A stretch of 64,000 nucleotides of DNA from JBGPTF01 sp041490445. GTDB taxonomy: Bacteria; Acidobacteriota; Terriglobia; Acidiferrales; UBA7541. A program made the translations under genes and the position numbers. Positions 42,700 to 51,242 of this stretch are shown here, piece by piece (positions within the stretch are counted from its first letter, which is position 1; each line of letters starts with the position of its first letter). The notes beneath the pieces are model-generated. The model saw nothing but the letters and a program-made list of their open reading frames with translations. It was not told the DNA's origin and searched no databases. The stretch covers positions 1 through 64,000 of the forward strand of contig JBGPTF010000005.1 of assembly GCA_041490445.1 (NCBI GenBank), in the 5' to 3' direction.

Positions 42700-45600
42700 A
42701 TGATTCATCGCATCGTCCAATTCGCCCTGAGGCAGCGGTTCCTGGTGCTGATCGTGACGCTGTTGATCGGCGTAGCGGGAGCTGTTTCGTTCCAGCGCAT
42801 GCCGGTGGATGCGTATCCCGACCTCTCGCCGCCGCGCGTCGAACTGATCACGCAGTGGCCGGGACACGCGGCGGAAGAAATCGAGCGCCTGGTGACGCTG
42901 CCCATCGAAGTGGAGATGAACGGCACACCCAAGATGGAGGTGATGCGCTCGATTTCGCTGTACGGCCTCTCCGACATTCGACTGACGTTCGAGGAAGACA
43001 CGGACTCGTACTTCGCGCGGCAGGTGGTGTTTGAGCGATTACCGAACGTGAGTCTTCCGCCGAGCGTGGCGCCTTCGATGGCGCCGCTCTTCAGCCCGAG
43101 CGGGCTGGTCTACCGCTACGTGCTGGAAAGCCCGGATCGCAGCCCGCAAGAACTGAAAACGCTCGAAGACTGGGTGATCGGGCGCGCCTACCGGTCGGTG
43201 CCGGGCGTCGCGGACGATTCGGGCCTCGGCGGCACCGTTATGCAGTATCAGGTCCTGCTGGATCCAGCGCGCCTCTACGGCTACCACCTGACTGTGCCGC
43301 AAGTGGTCCAGTCGCTTTCGGCGAATAATGCGAATGCCGGCGGCGGGTTCTACAGCCAGGGCGGACAGTTTTTCTACGTGCGCGGGATCGGCCTGGTCCG
43401 CAACACGGAAGACATCGGCAACATCGTGGCGGGGAGTTTCAATGGCGTGCCGGTGAGAATCAAGGACATCGGGCAAGTGGTGATTGGCCATGCCCCGCGC
43501 CTGGGCGAGTTTGGATTCCAGAACAACGATGACGCGGTCGAAGGCGTTATCCTGATGCGCAGCGGCGAGCAGACGCAGAACGTATTGAAGGGCGTCGAGC
43601 AGAAGACGGAGCAACTGAACCGGCAGGTCCTCCCACCCGACGTGAAGATCCATCCCTTCTACGATCGCAGCGACCTGGTGCGGCTGACAACCGACACGGT
43701 CGAGGCAAACCTGCTGCGCGGCATGGTGCTGGTGCTGATCGTGCTGGTGTTCTTCCTGGTGAGCTTCCGCGCCGCGGTGATCGTCGCACTTACAATTCCG
43801 CTGGCCCTGCTCTTCTCGTTCATCTTTTTGCACGCGCATGATGTGGCCGCGAATCTGCTTTCCATCGGCGCGATTGATTTCGGGATCATCATCGACGGGA
43901 CGCTGGTGATGGTGGAGAACATCTACCGCGAGCTGGGCCTCCGCGAAGGACAAGAGTACAAGCTTCACGACGTGATCCTGTCGGCGGCGAAGGACGTTGA
44001 CCGGCCGATTTTCTATTCCGTCGCCGTCATTATCGCCGGCTATCTGCCGATCTACGCGCTCAGCGGCCCATCCGGAAAGCTGTTCCACCCGATGGCGGAT
44101 ACGATGGCGTTCGCCCTGATCGGCGCGCTGGTCCTAACGTTGACAGTTGTTCCCGTGCTCACGTCCTACTGGTTCAAGAAAGGCGTGCGCGAGCGGGTGA
44201 ACAAACCCTTCGAGTGGATCAAGCGCGTGTATGGCGGGCAGCTTGATTGGTGTCTAGATCACCCGAAGCTCACGATGCTCGGTGCGTCCGCGATCTTCGG
44301 CGCCACGCTGTTGCTCGTCCCGTTCATCGGCGGCGAGTTCATGCCGCACCTCGACGAGGGCGCGCTATGGGTGCGCGCCACGCTGCCGTACACGATTTCT
44401 TACGAAGAGGCAAGCAAATTCGCGCCGCAGGTCCGCAAAATACTGATGGCGTATCCCCAAGTAACGGAAGTCGCGAGCGAACTGGGCCGCCCCGATGACG
44501 GCACCGACCCGACGGGGTTCTTCAATTGCGAATTCTACGTCGGCCTGAAGCCGTACAAGGACGGTGCGTGGAAGAAAGGCTCGATCCGCTCCAAAGAAGA
44601 GTTCATTCAGAATGTGCAGAAGCAGCTCGAAGCCTTCCCCGGCGTGATTTTCAACTACACCCAGCCCGCCGAGGATGCTGTGGATGAAGCATTGACCGGG
44701 CTGAAGAGCGCCCTCGCGGTGAAAGTGTACGGCCCCGACCTCAACATCCTTCAGAACAAAGCGCTGCAGATCAAAAATGTTCTTTCCAGCGTCCCTGGAT
44801 TCACGGAATTGACTGTGGTGCGCGAGCTCGGCCAGCCCAGCCTGCTGATTGACGTGGACCGCGACAAGATCGCGCGCTACGGCATCAACGTGGCCGATGT
44901 CGAAGCCGTCGTTGGGGCGGCGGTGGGCGGGCAGGCCGCGACGCAAGTGATCCAGGGCGAAAAGCTCTTTGACCTGGTCGTCCGCATGCAACCCCAGTTC
45001 CGCGAAAGCCCGCAACAGATTGGCAGCCTGCTGGTCGGCACGCCTTCGGGCCAGCAGATCCCGCTCAGCCAGCTTGCGGATATCCGCCAGGGCAACGGCG
45101 CGTCCTTCATCTATCGCGAGAATAACTCGCGGTACATCGGCATTCAGTACAGCATCGAAGGGCGCGACCTGGAACGCGCGGTGCGAGACGCGCAGAAGGC
45201 GGTGGGGAAGGCGGTGACGCTGCCACAGGGCTACCGGATGGAATGGGGCGGCGAGTACAGCGAATTCCTCGCCGCGAAGCAGCAGATGTACGTGATCGGC
45301 CCGCTGGCGGTACTGCTCATTTTCCTCATTTTGTTCGCGCTATACGGCAATTTCAAGTTTCCCCTGGCAATCGCCCTGGGGGTGGTGTTGACGGAGCCCG
45401 TGGGCGCGTTGATCGCGCTGAAGCTCACGCACACACCCTTCAGCGTTTCCTCGGTTCTCGGTCTGCTCGCGCTGATGGGCGTCTCGGTCGAAACCGCCGT
45501 CATTCTGGTCTCCTATATCAACAAGCTGCGTCTTGAGCGAAATGCGGACATCCGAACGGCGACTCACGAGGCCTCGTTGTTGCGCTTGAGGCCCATCATG

Positions 45601-45789
45601 ATGACCGCACTGGTGGCTTGCCTCGGCCTGCTCCCAGCAGCGATGTCCCACGGCATTGGCTCGGACACTCAGCGGCCGTTCGCGATTGTCATCGTCGCGG
45701 GCTTGATCTCGCGGCTTTTCCTCGGCTTCTTCGTCAACCCCGTGCTGTATGAAATGGTCGCGCGGGACGGCGACGTTCTCCAGGTGTGA
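42700..45789 (+). CDS. CusA/CzcA-type heavy-metal efflux RND transporter
   Basis: 1029 residues with the RND plan: an N-terminal helix (FLVLIVTLLIGVAGAVSF), a large periplasmic loop (about 35-335), TM2-6, a second loop and TM8-12. The heavy-metal-exporter signature DFGIIIDGTLVMVENIYREL in TM4 provides the proton-relay acids. It uses proton influx to expel metal ions (Cu/Ag or Zn/Co/Cd) through the adaptor and TolC protein upstream. Which metal cannot be fixed from motifs alone. Twelve-helix pattern and length are normal for the family. Confidence 0.93.
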   Translation: MIHRIVQFALRQRFLVLIVTLLIGVAGAVSFQRMPVDAYPDLSPPRVELITQWPGHAAEEIERLVTLPIEVEMNGTPKMEVMRSISLYGLSDIRLTFEEDTDSYFARQVVFERLPNVSLPPSVAPSMAPLFSPSGLVYRYVLESPDRSPQELKTLEDWVIGRAYRSVPGVADDSGLGGTVMQYQVLLDPARLYGYHLTVPQVVQSLSANNANAGGGFYSQGGQFFYVRGIGLVRNTEDIGNIVAGSFNGVPVRIKDIGQVVIGHAPRLGEFGFQNNDDAVEGVILMRSGEQTQNVLKGVEQKTEQLNRQVLPPDVKIHPFYDRSDLVRLTTDTVEANLLRGMVLVLIVLVFFLVSFRAAVIVALTIPLALLFSFIFLHAHDVAANLLSIGAIDFGIIIDGTLVMVENIYRELGLREGQEYKLHDVILSAAKDVDRPIFYSVAVIIAGYLPIYALSGPSGKLFHPMADTMAFALIGALVLTLTVVPVLTSYWFKKGVRERVNKPFEWIKRVYGGQLDWCLDHPKLTMLGASAIFGATLLLVPFIGGEFMPHLDEGALWVRATLPYTISYEEASKFAPQVRKILMAYPQVTEVASELGRPDDGTDPTGFFNCEFYVGLKPYKDGAWKKGSIRSKEEFIQNVQKQLEAFPGVIFNYTQPAEDAVDEALTGLKSALAVKVYGPDLNILQNKALQIKNVLSSVPGFTELTVVRELGQPSLLIDVDRDKIARYGINVADVEAVVGAAVGGQAATQVIQGEKLFDLVVRMQPQFRESPQQIGSLLVGTPSGQQIPLSQLADIRQGNGASFIYRENNSRYIGIQYSIEGRDLERAVRDAQKAVGKAVTLPQGYRMEWGGEYSEFLAAKQQMYVIGPLAVLLIFLILFALYGNFKFPLAIALGVVLTEPVGALIALKLTHTPFSVSSVLGLLALMGVSVETAVILVSYINKLRLERNADIRTATHEASLLRLRPIMMTALVACLGLLPAAMSHGIGSDTQRPFAIVIVAGLISRLFLGFFVNPVLYEMVARDGDVLQV

Positions 45790-45881
45790 GCGCTCGGCGG
45801 GTCCGGCACGCCGGGCCGGCAGCCCAGAGTTGTCTCTCGAGGATTTTCGTCACGGAGCTGCGCGGCGCGGTTACAATGGAT

Positions 45882-46093
45882 GCGGAGTCGGCCTGCGACG
45901 TGCGTTCTTGGCGCGATGGCCTATTTGAACCAACACTGAATCCCAGGAAGCCCCGTCGTCCGGCTGGTGTGCATGTCCCGCGTCCCGCTGCTGCGGGACC
46001 CGGGAAAGCCTAAAGGCTGGCGCAGGTTTCCCCCTTTTTTCGTGGGGGTTCAGGGTCTAGCTCCAGACGGCGAAGTGGACCGCTCCGTTTTTT
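45882..46093 (+). ncRNA. ssrS: Probable 6S RNA (RNA polymerase regulator)
   Basis: 6S RNA mimics an open promoter and binds sigma70-RNA polymerase. A -10 TACAAT (45872-45877) precedes the RNA. The ends form a closing stem: CGGAGTCGGCC (45883-45893) with GGACCGCTCCG (46077-46087), followed at once by TTTTTT (46088-46093), so it also works as a terminator. The interior has GGCTGGTGTGCATG and GGGAAAGCCTAAAGGCTG, matching the conserved arm of E. coli 6S (GGTTGGTGAGCATG... GAGAAGCCTTAAAACTG). A CCCCC-TTTTTTCGT-GGGGG hairpin (46031-46048) lies on the 3' side, as in other 6S RNAs. About 212 nt. It is expected between the RND operon and the phosphodiesterase gene; confirmation needs a covariance search. 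Confidence 0.75.
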
Positions 46094-46139
46094 GCGGACT
46101 GTCTTCGCGACGTTCGGCTCCTCGTCACCGGCAATCACA

Positions 46140-46925
46140 ATGAGGATTCTTTATATCGGCGATATTGTGGGTTCGCCCGGCCGGCAGATTGTTCACGACC
46201 GGCTGGCGGACATCCTCACGCAGCAGCAAATCGATCTCGCGATTGCGAATTGCGAAAACGCCGCGTCGGGATTCGGCATCACGCCGCGCCTTGCCGATGA
46301 GCTGTTCGCGACCGGCATCGAGGTTCTCTCGGGCGGCAATCACATTTTCGACCGCAAGGAAGTCCTGGACTACTTTCCGCGACAGCCGCGTCTGCTGCGC
46401 CCCGCGAATTTCCCGGCGGGGGCGCCCGGCAGCGGGCTGTTCGTCGGCCGAACGAAGGACGGCAGCGGCTACGCAGTGCTGAATCTGCAGGGCCGCACCT
46501 TCATGGCGCCGCTCGATGATCCGTTTCGCACGGCCGAGCGCGAACTGGCGCGCGTGCCCGAGGACGTCAAGATCATCCTGGTGGACATGCACGCCGAGGC
46601 GACCTCCGAAAAACAGGCGATGGGCTGGTATCTCGACGGCAAAGTCTCCGCGGTGATCGGCACGCACACGCACGTCGCGACAGCCGACGCCCGCATTTTG
46701 CCCGGCGGCACCGCATATATCACCGACGTGGGGATGACGGGCCCGCACGATTCGATCATCGGCATGCAGAAGGGCGCCATCATCCAGCGCTTTCTCGATG
46801 CGCTGCCAACGCGCTTCGAAGTCGCCGAAGGCGACGTGCAGATGAACACCGTATTGCTGGATGTGGATCCTGCCACGGGCCGCGCGCGCTCGATTGAGCG
46901 CATACAATACCGCATCGACTCCTGA
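46140..46925 (+). CDS. YmdB-type metallophosphoesterase (TIGR00282 family)
   Basis: 261 residues: the binuclear metal-site motifs MRILYIGDIVGSPGR (Asp8 ligand), ANCENAASG, GGNHIFDRKE and GTHTHVATAD are all visible. This family hydrolyses 2',3'-cyclic nucleotides; in Bacillus YmdB affects biofilm and RNA turnover. The frame is open 16 codons further upstream into the 6S RNA terminator, but ATG 46140 matches the family N-terminus. It directly follows the 6S RNA and lacks a strong ribosome-binding site. Confidence 0.9.
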   Translation: MRILYIGDIVGSPGRQIVHDRLADILTQQQIDLAIANCENAASGFGITPRLADELFATGIEVLSGGNHIFDRKEVLDYFPRQPRLLRPANFPAGAPGSGLFVGRTKDGSGYAVLNLQGRTFMAPLDDPFRTAERELARVPEDVKIILVDMHAEATSEKQAMGWYLDGKVSAVIGTHTHVATADARILPGGTAYITDVGMTGPHDSIIGMQKGAIIQRFLDALPTRFEVAEGDVQMNTVLLDVDPATGRARSIERIQYRIDS

Positions 46926-47034
46926 CGCCGGCGAGCGGGGGCGGCAACGCGCGGTCCGCGAATTGCATCTCTCCGAACCGGGGGCGCCGGGCCGCCTCAA
47001 GGTGGCTTTCTCGGGCGCGAAATGTTCCTGCATG

Positions 47035-47040
47035 TATAAT
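47035..47040 (+). promoter_or_regulatory. -10 element (TATAAT) placing the transcript start at the start codon
   Basis: A perfect TATAAT ends nine bases before ATG 47050 of the beta-propeller gene, and no Shine-Dalgarno lies between. Transcription should start at about 47047, giving an essentially leaderless message. The -35 region is GC-rich and weak. Confidence 0.5.
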
Positions 47041-47049
47041 TCGTCGGCC

Positions 47050-48063
47050 ATGCTTCGCCGCATCGTAATCGCAACAGGAACTGCCGCGCTGTTCCTCGCC
47101 GCAGCCGGCTCGCGCGTGACTGTGCGCGCGCAGCGATATGAAAAGCCCATTGACGCGCGGGCGCGAGTGTTCCCGGATGCCGGCCGCGGTGTGCGCGCCG
47201 TCAAACGCGATGCCGCGGGACGCTACTACGTGCTGCGGTCGCCGGACCCGGCAGTGCTCGTTTATCGCGGCGACGGAACACTGCTTCGGTCCATCCCGGA
47301 TGCTTCTGCAAAGGATGCGCCGATCGTATTTGCAGAAGACTTCGACGTCGATCGCGACGGGCGCGTGTATGTCGCGGATCGCGGTGCCAATGCGGTCAAG
47401 GTGTTCAGCCCGGACGGGCACCTCGTGCTCTCGGTTCCCATGGCGGCGCCGACGTCTGTTGTTGCACTTCCTGAAGGCGAGTTCGCCGTCGCTGGGTGGA
47501 AGTCCACTCATCTGGTGCGCGTGTACGGACTCCTGGGGAAAATCGTGCGGGAGTTCGGCGATCCTACAGAGATTGCCGACCGGGCGGAACTGAAGCAGTT
47601 CCTGGATCTCGGGCGCCTGCAGACCGATCCAGCGGGCAACATCTACTACGCCTTCTCCTACTTGCCGGAGCCAACGGTCCGCAAGTACGACCGCTTCGGC
47701 TACGCGGCCTACGAGATTTCCCTCGCCACGCCGGAATATCTCCAAACGTCTCTTGCCGCACGGCGCGAAATTGAGAGACAAGAGGAGCGCACCGGCACCC
47801 CGCAGCTCAAAATCGTCCTAGATGCCTTCGGCGTGGATCCGGTAACGCAGGAAGTGTGGGTCGCACTCGGCAACGAGCTTCTGCATTTCGACCGCGAAGG
47901 CAACCATCGCGAGACGTTCCGCACGTACACGAAGGAAGGCGCGCGGCTCGAGCCCAATGCAATTCTCGTCGAGCCGACTCGCTTGCTTCTGACCAACGAC
48001 CCGCTGGGCATCTACGAATTTCCTCGCCCGGACAAACTCGCACCCGAGCCGGGCGCTCCTTAA
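47050..48063 (+). CDS. Exported NHL/six-bladed beta-propeller-like protein
   Basis: 337 residues: signal peptide (IVIATGTAALFLAAAGSRVTVRAQ) then repeated blades with FDVDRDGRVYVADRGANAVKVFSPDG and LQTDPAGNIYYAFSYLP, the NHL/TolB-like propeller pattern. A later VDPVTQEVWVALGNELLHFDREG blade closes it. A periplasmic binding or sensor role is inferred; the specific ligand is unknown. It lies between the YmdB gene and the putative origin. The missing ribosome-binding site with a TATAAT close by suggests a leaderless mRNA. Confidence 0.75.
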   Translation: MLRRIVIATGTAALFLAAAGSRVTVRAQRYEKPIDARARVFPDAGRGVRAVKRDAAGRYYVLRSPDPAVLVYRGDGTLLRSIPDASAKDAPIVFAEDFDVDRDGRVYVADRGANAVKVFSPDGHLVLSVPMAAPTSVVALPEGEFAVAGWKSTHLVRVYGLLGKIVREFGDPTEIADRAELKQFLDLGRLQTDPAGNIYYAFSYLPEPTVRKYDRFGYAAYEISLATPEYLQTSLAARREIERQEERTGTPQLKIVLDAFGVDPVTQEVWVALGNELLHFDREGNHRETFRTYTKEGARLEPNAILVEPTRLLLTNDPLGIYEFPRPDKLAPEPGAP

Positions 48064-48386
48064 ACGGAGCCTTTTGGGTGTCAAAAAGCGCATTTTGTTG
48101 CACTTCTTGGTCGTGTGGAAATCCTGTGAATCTTCTGTGAAGAATTGTTTGTGCTCTTCACATCTTTTCTCTTGCTCGCACGCCTCCATTTGTGCAGAAT
48201 CCCGGCTCGCACCCCACGCCGTGCGTGGTGCATGCACTCCTGAGTAAGAGTTCCTGGCGCGGAGGGCGAGCAAACTCCGGCACAAAATACTGGCGGTTTT
48301 TCGGCGGCAAGGGTTTGCTTGGGCAGGGTTGGTTTTTCCACAATATTTCCACACAAAGAAATCTAGGGTCGAGATTGACTGCCGCA
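48064..48386. other. Candidate chromosomal origin region / dnaA promoter
   Basis: AT-richer than the neighbourhood. It holds three minus-orientation DnaA-box-like 9-mers starting at 48114 (TGTGGAAAT), 48125 (TGTGAATCT) and 48136 (TGTGAAGAA), exactly 11 bp apart. Two plus-orientation boxes follow at 48334 (TTTTCCACA) and 48345 (ATTTCCACA), again 11 bp apart. The first and last are the same 9-mer on opposite strands. TTGCTT (48315-48320)-18 bp-CACAAT (48339-48344) could be a dnaA promoter overlapping the last boxes. DnaA-autoregulated replication start is inferred. Confidence 0.55.
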
Positions 48387-49691
48387 ATGAACAACTGGGA
48401 AAGAATCCTTCAGCACATGGAGCGGCGAGTCAATCCCCACAGCTTTGCTACCTGGTTCCGGCCCACTCGGCTGGAGTCCTCGGACGGCGGCAGAATGATC
48501 GTCCGGGTACCCACCGCCCTGTTCAAGAAGCGCCTGACGGAAACGTACGGCCAGCTCCTGCAGGCCGTCCAGGCCGAGGTGGGCCTCGAAGAGCTGCAGC
48601 TCGAGTTCCTTTGCTCCGAACCAGCGAATTCGGCGCCTGCCGCCAGCCAGGCCAAGCTCGACTTCGATTCGACGAACCACCAGCTCAACCCGCGGTACAC
48701 GTTCGACACGTTCATCGTCGGCGCGAGCAACCAGTTTGCGCATGCAGCAGCGCAGGCGGTGGCGGAACAGCCCTCCCGGTCCTACAACCCGCTGTTCCTG
48801 TACGGCGGTGTGGGTCTGGGCAAGACCCATCTGATGCAGGCGATCGGCCACACGATCAAAAAACGCAACCCGGCGATGCGCCTCACTTATGTGAGCGCAG
48901 AAAAATTCACGAATGAAGTGATTGCGTCGCTGCGGTTCGACCGCATGTCGAGCTTCCGCGATCGCTTCCGCACCATGGACGTGCTGCTGGTGGACGATAT
49001 CCAGTTCATCGCCACGCGCGAGCGGACGCAGGAAGAATTCTTCCACACCTTCAACGCGCTCTACGACCAGCAGAAGCAGATCGTGATCTCCTCCGATTGT
49101 CCGCCGAAAGAAATTTCCGCGATTGAAGAGCGCCTGCGCTCACGATTTGAGTGGGGACTGATCGCCGACATCCAGCCGCCGGATCTCGAGACAAAGATCG
49201 CCATCCTGCAGAAGAAGGCGGACAACGAACGCGTCCATTTGCCGGACGACGTCGCCGAGTTCATTGCGCGATCGATCCGCTCGAATATTCGCGAACTCGA
49301 AGGCGCGCTGATTCGCCTGATCGCTTATGCCTCGCTGACCGGCATCGAGATCACCCAGGCTACCGCGCAGCAGGTGTTGAAGAACATCATCGACACGCAG
49401 GAAAAGAAAGTCACGATCGAGCAGATTCAGAAGCGGGTCGGCGAACACTTCGGCCTTCGCGCACAGGAATTGAAGATTCGCAGCAACTCGAAGGCGATCG
49501 CGTTTCCGCGCCAGGTGGCGATGTTTGTGGTCAAGCAGCTCACGTCGGCTTCACTGCCGGAGATCGGCCGGCAGTTCGGCGGCAAGCACCACACCACCGT
49601 GATGCACTCCATCAATAAGATCGAGATGCTGCGCCACACCGATAAAGATTTAAACAAGACGATCAACAGGCTACTCGACTCGTTTGGATAG
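48387..49691 (+). CDS. dnaA: Chromosomal replication initiator protein DnaA
   Basis: 434 residues. Domain I (MNNWERILQHMERRVNPHSF...), a short linker (about 80-100), the AAA+ domain with Walker A GGVGLGKTH (140-148), Walker B VLLVDDIQF and sensor motifs, and domain IV with KQLTSASLPEIGRQFGGKHHTTVMHS for DNA binding. It binds DnaA boxes and opens the origin. ATG 48387 matches the family start; the frame is open upstream but not homologous. Boxes upstream suggest autoregulation. Downstream gene: dnaN. Confidence 0.97.
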   Translation: MNNWERILQHMERRVNPHSFATWFRPTRLESSDGGRMIVRVPTALFKKRLTETYGQLLQAVQAEVGLEELQLEFLCSEPANSAPAASQAKLDFDSTNHQLNPRYTFDTFIVGASNQFAHAAAQAVAEQPSRSYNPLFLYGGVGLGKTHLMQAIGHTIKKRNPAMRLTYVSAEKFTNEVIASLRFDRMSSFRDRFRTMDVLLVDDIQFIATRERTQEEFFHTFNALYDQQKQIVISSDCPPKEISAIEERLRSRFEWGLIADIQPPDLETKIAILQKKADNERVHLPDDVAEFIARSIRSNIRELEGALIRLIAYASLTGIEITQATAQQVLKNIIDTQEKKVTIEQIQKRVGEHFGLRAQELKIRSNSKAIAFPRQVAMFVVKQLTSASLPEIGRQFGGKHHTTVMHSINKIEMLRHTDKDLNKTINRLLDSFG

Positions 49692-49986
49692 ACTTGCGCC
49701 CGCAGGCGCCGTGCCGTGGAGCTTCTTCCTGTGGGCGCCCTGTGCACGAGGTGGAGAACCGGGACGCCTGCGGCCCAGCGGTGCACCGCACGGTGGGTTT
49801 TTCAAATCAACGCGCAGACATCCACAGATAATGACAGGCTTTCAAACACCCGGCAGGAAGCTGCTTGTGCCGTTTTCCGCAGATTCCACAGAACCGGCGA
49901 CGGCGACGGGTTTAATCTATTTATCCTGAGAAAGAAAAGCTGTAAAGTAAGCCGCGACACGCTCACGAAAAGCGAGGATGCCCGGC
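49692..49986. other. dnaA-dnaN intergenic region with DnaA-box-like motifs
   Basis: About 295 bases containing ACATCCACA (49818-49826), TTTTCCGCA (49873-49881) and GATTCCACA (49882-49890), weak DnaA-box matches. It also holds an AT-rich stretch (49910-49960) and a perfect palindrome GCGGTGCACCGC (49778-49789). It may be a second part of a bipartite origin; no gene is seen. Confidence 0.4.
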
Positions 49987-51099
49987 ATGGAATTCAGCGC
50001 TAAGAAATTTGACCTGCTCAGCGAGCTCGAACTCACACAGGGCGTAGTCGAGCGAAAGACCACGATCCCGATCCTCTCCAACCTACTCTTGGAGACAAAG
50101 GGCAACCGGCTGGCCATCACAGCGACCGACCTCGAACTGAGCATCCGGACGTCGTGCGAAGCGAAGGTGAAAAAAGATGGGTCGGGGACCATTCCAGCCA
50201 AGAAACTCTACGACCTGGTGCGGCTCCTTCCGGAAGAAGAGATCCGCTTTAAGTTGTTGGAAAACCACTGGATACAGATCACCTGCGACCGCAAGGCGTA
50301 CAAGATGGTGGGCATGTCGAAGGACAATTTTCCCGCCCTGCCGTCATTCCCGCAGGTGCTGGCAAAGATTCCCGCCACGGTGCTCTCCGGTGTGATTGCC
50401 AAGACGATTTTTGCAATTTCACTCGAAGAATCGCGCTACACGCTGAACGGCGCGCTGCTTGTGCTGAAGCCGGACACGCTCACCATGGTCGCCACCGACG
50501 GTCACCGACTGGCGATGATCGAGACGGAACAGAAACTGGACGGGCTCGGCAACGAGGTGCGGGTGCTGGTTCCGAAAAAGGCGATGAGCGAGGTCCAGCG
50601 CCTCTGCGGGGACGCGGGCGATGACGCCATGGTGGAGTTCGCGCAAGATGACAGCCACCTTTTCTTCCAACTTGGCCGCCGCTTGCTCACGTCGCGCAAG
50701 CTGACCGGGCAATTTCCGAATTACGAAGCGGTGCTGCCGCGCGACGTGAACAAAACGGTCGTGATCGAGCGCAACGAATTGCAGGACGCTTTGCGCCGCG
50801 TCTCGCAACTCGCCGACCAGCGCTCCCATGCCGTGAAGTTCATGCTGGCGAAGGAAGGGCTGGAAATTTCCTCGTCCAGTCCTGAATATGGCGAAGCCAA
50901 AGAAGCCATCGAAAAAGAATACAAGGGCGAGCCACTCTCGATCGGCTTCAATGCGCAATACCTGCTTGATTTTCTCTCCGCCGCCGCCGAGGGTCCTATC
51001 AGCTTCGAGCTGAAGGATGAACAGTCCGCCGGCCAGCTTCGCCCGCTTGCCGACGAAAAGAGCCGCTACCGCTACGTCGTCATGCCGATGCGGATCTGA
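49987..51099 (+). CDS. dnaN: DNA polymerase III beta sliding clamp
   Basis: 370 residues. Three clamp domains are recognisable: N-terminal MEFSAKKFDLLSELELTQGV... TTIPILSNLLLE; middle FAISLEESRYTLNGALLVL... VATDGHRLAMIE; and C-terminal KFMLAKEGLEISSSSPEYGEA, ending in VVMPMRI, the typical VMPMR end. The ring tethers polymerase III to DNA. I prefer ATG 49987 to the in-frame ATG 49978, because GAGG abuts the latter and is correctly spaced for the former. No recF follows it. Confidence 0.96.
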   Translation: MEFSAKKFDLLSELELTQGVVERKTTIPILSNLLLETKGNRLAITATDLELSIRTSCEAKVKKDGSGTIPAKKLYDLVRLLPEEEIRFKLLENHWIQITCDRKAYKMVGMSKDNFPALPSFPQVLAKIPATVLSGVIAKTIFAISLEESRYTLNGALLVLKPDTLTMVATDGHRLAMIETEQKLDGLGNEVRVLVPKKAMSEVQRLCGDAGDDAMVEFAQDDSHLFFQLGRRLLTSRKLTGQFPNYEAVLPRDVNKTVVIERNELQDALRRVSQLADQRSHAVKFMLAKEGLEISSSSPEYGEAKEAIEKEYKGEPLSIGFNAQYLLDFLSAAAEGPISFELKDEQSAGQLRPLADEKSRYRYVVMPMRI

Positions 51100-51242
51100 C
51101 GCCGAAGCCCAGGCCGAATTGTCTCGCAGTTTACTCCTGCCAAATTGGCGCTTTCTGCCGCAAGGCGGCGCCGCTAAGCTGCAAATCTAAGCAAAGAATC
51201 CGGGCATCTCTAATCTGAAGTTGTGGAGCTGTCGCTGCGCCG

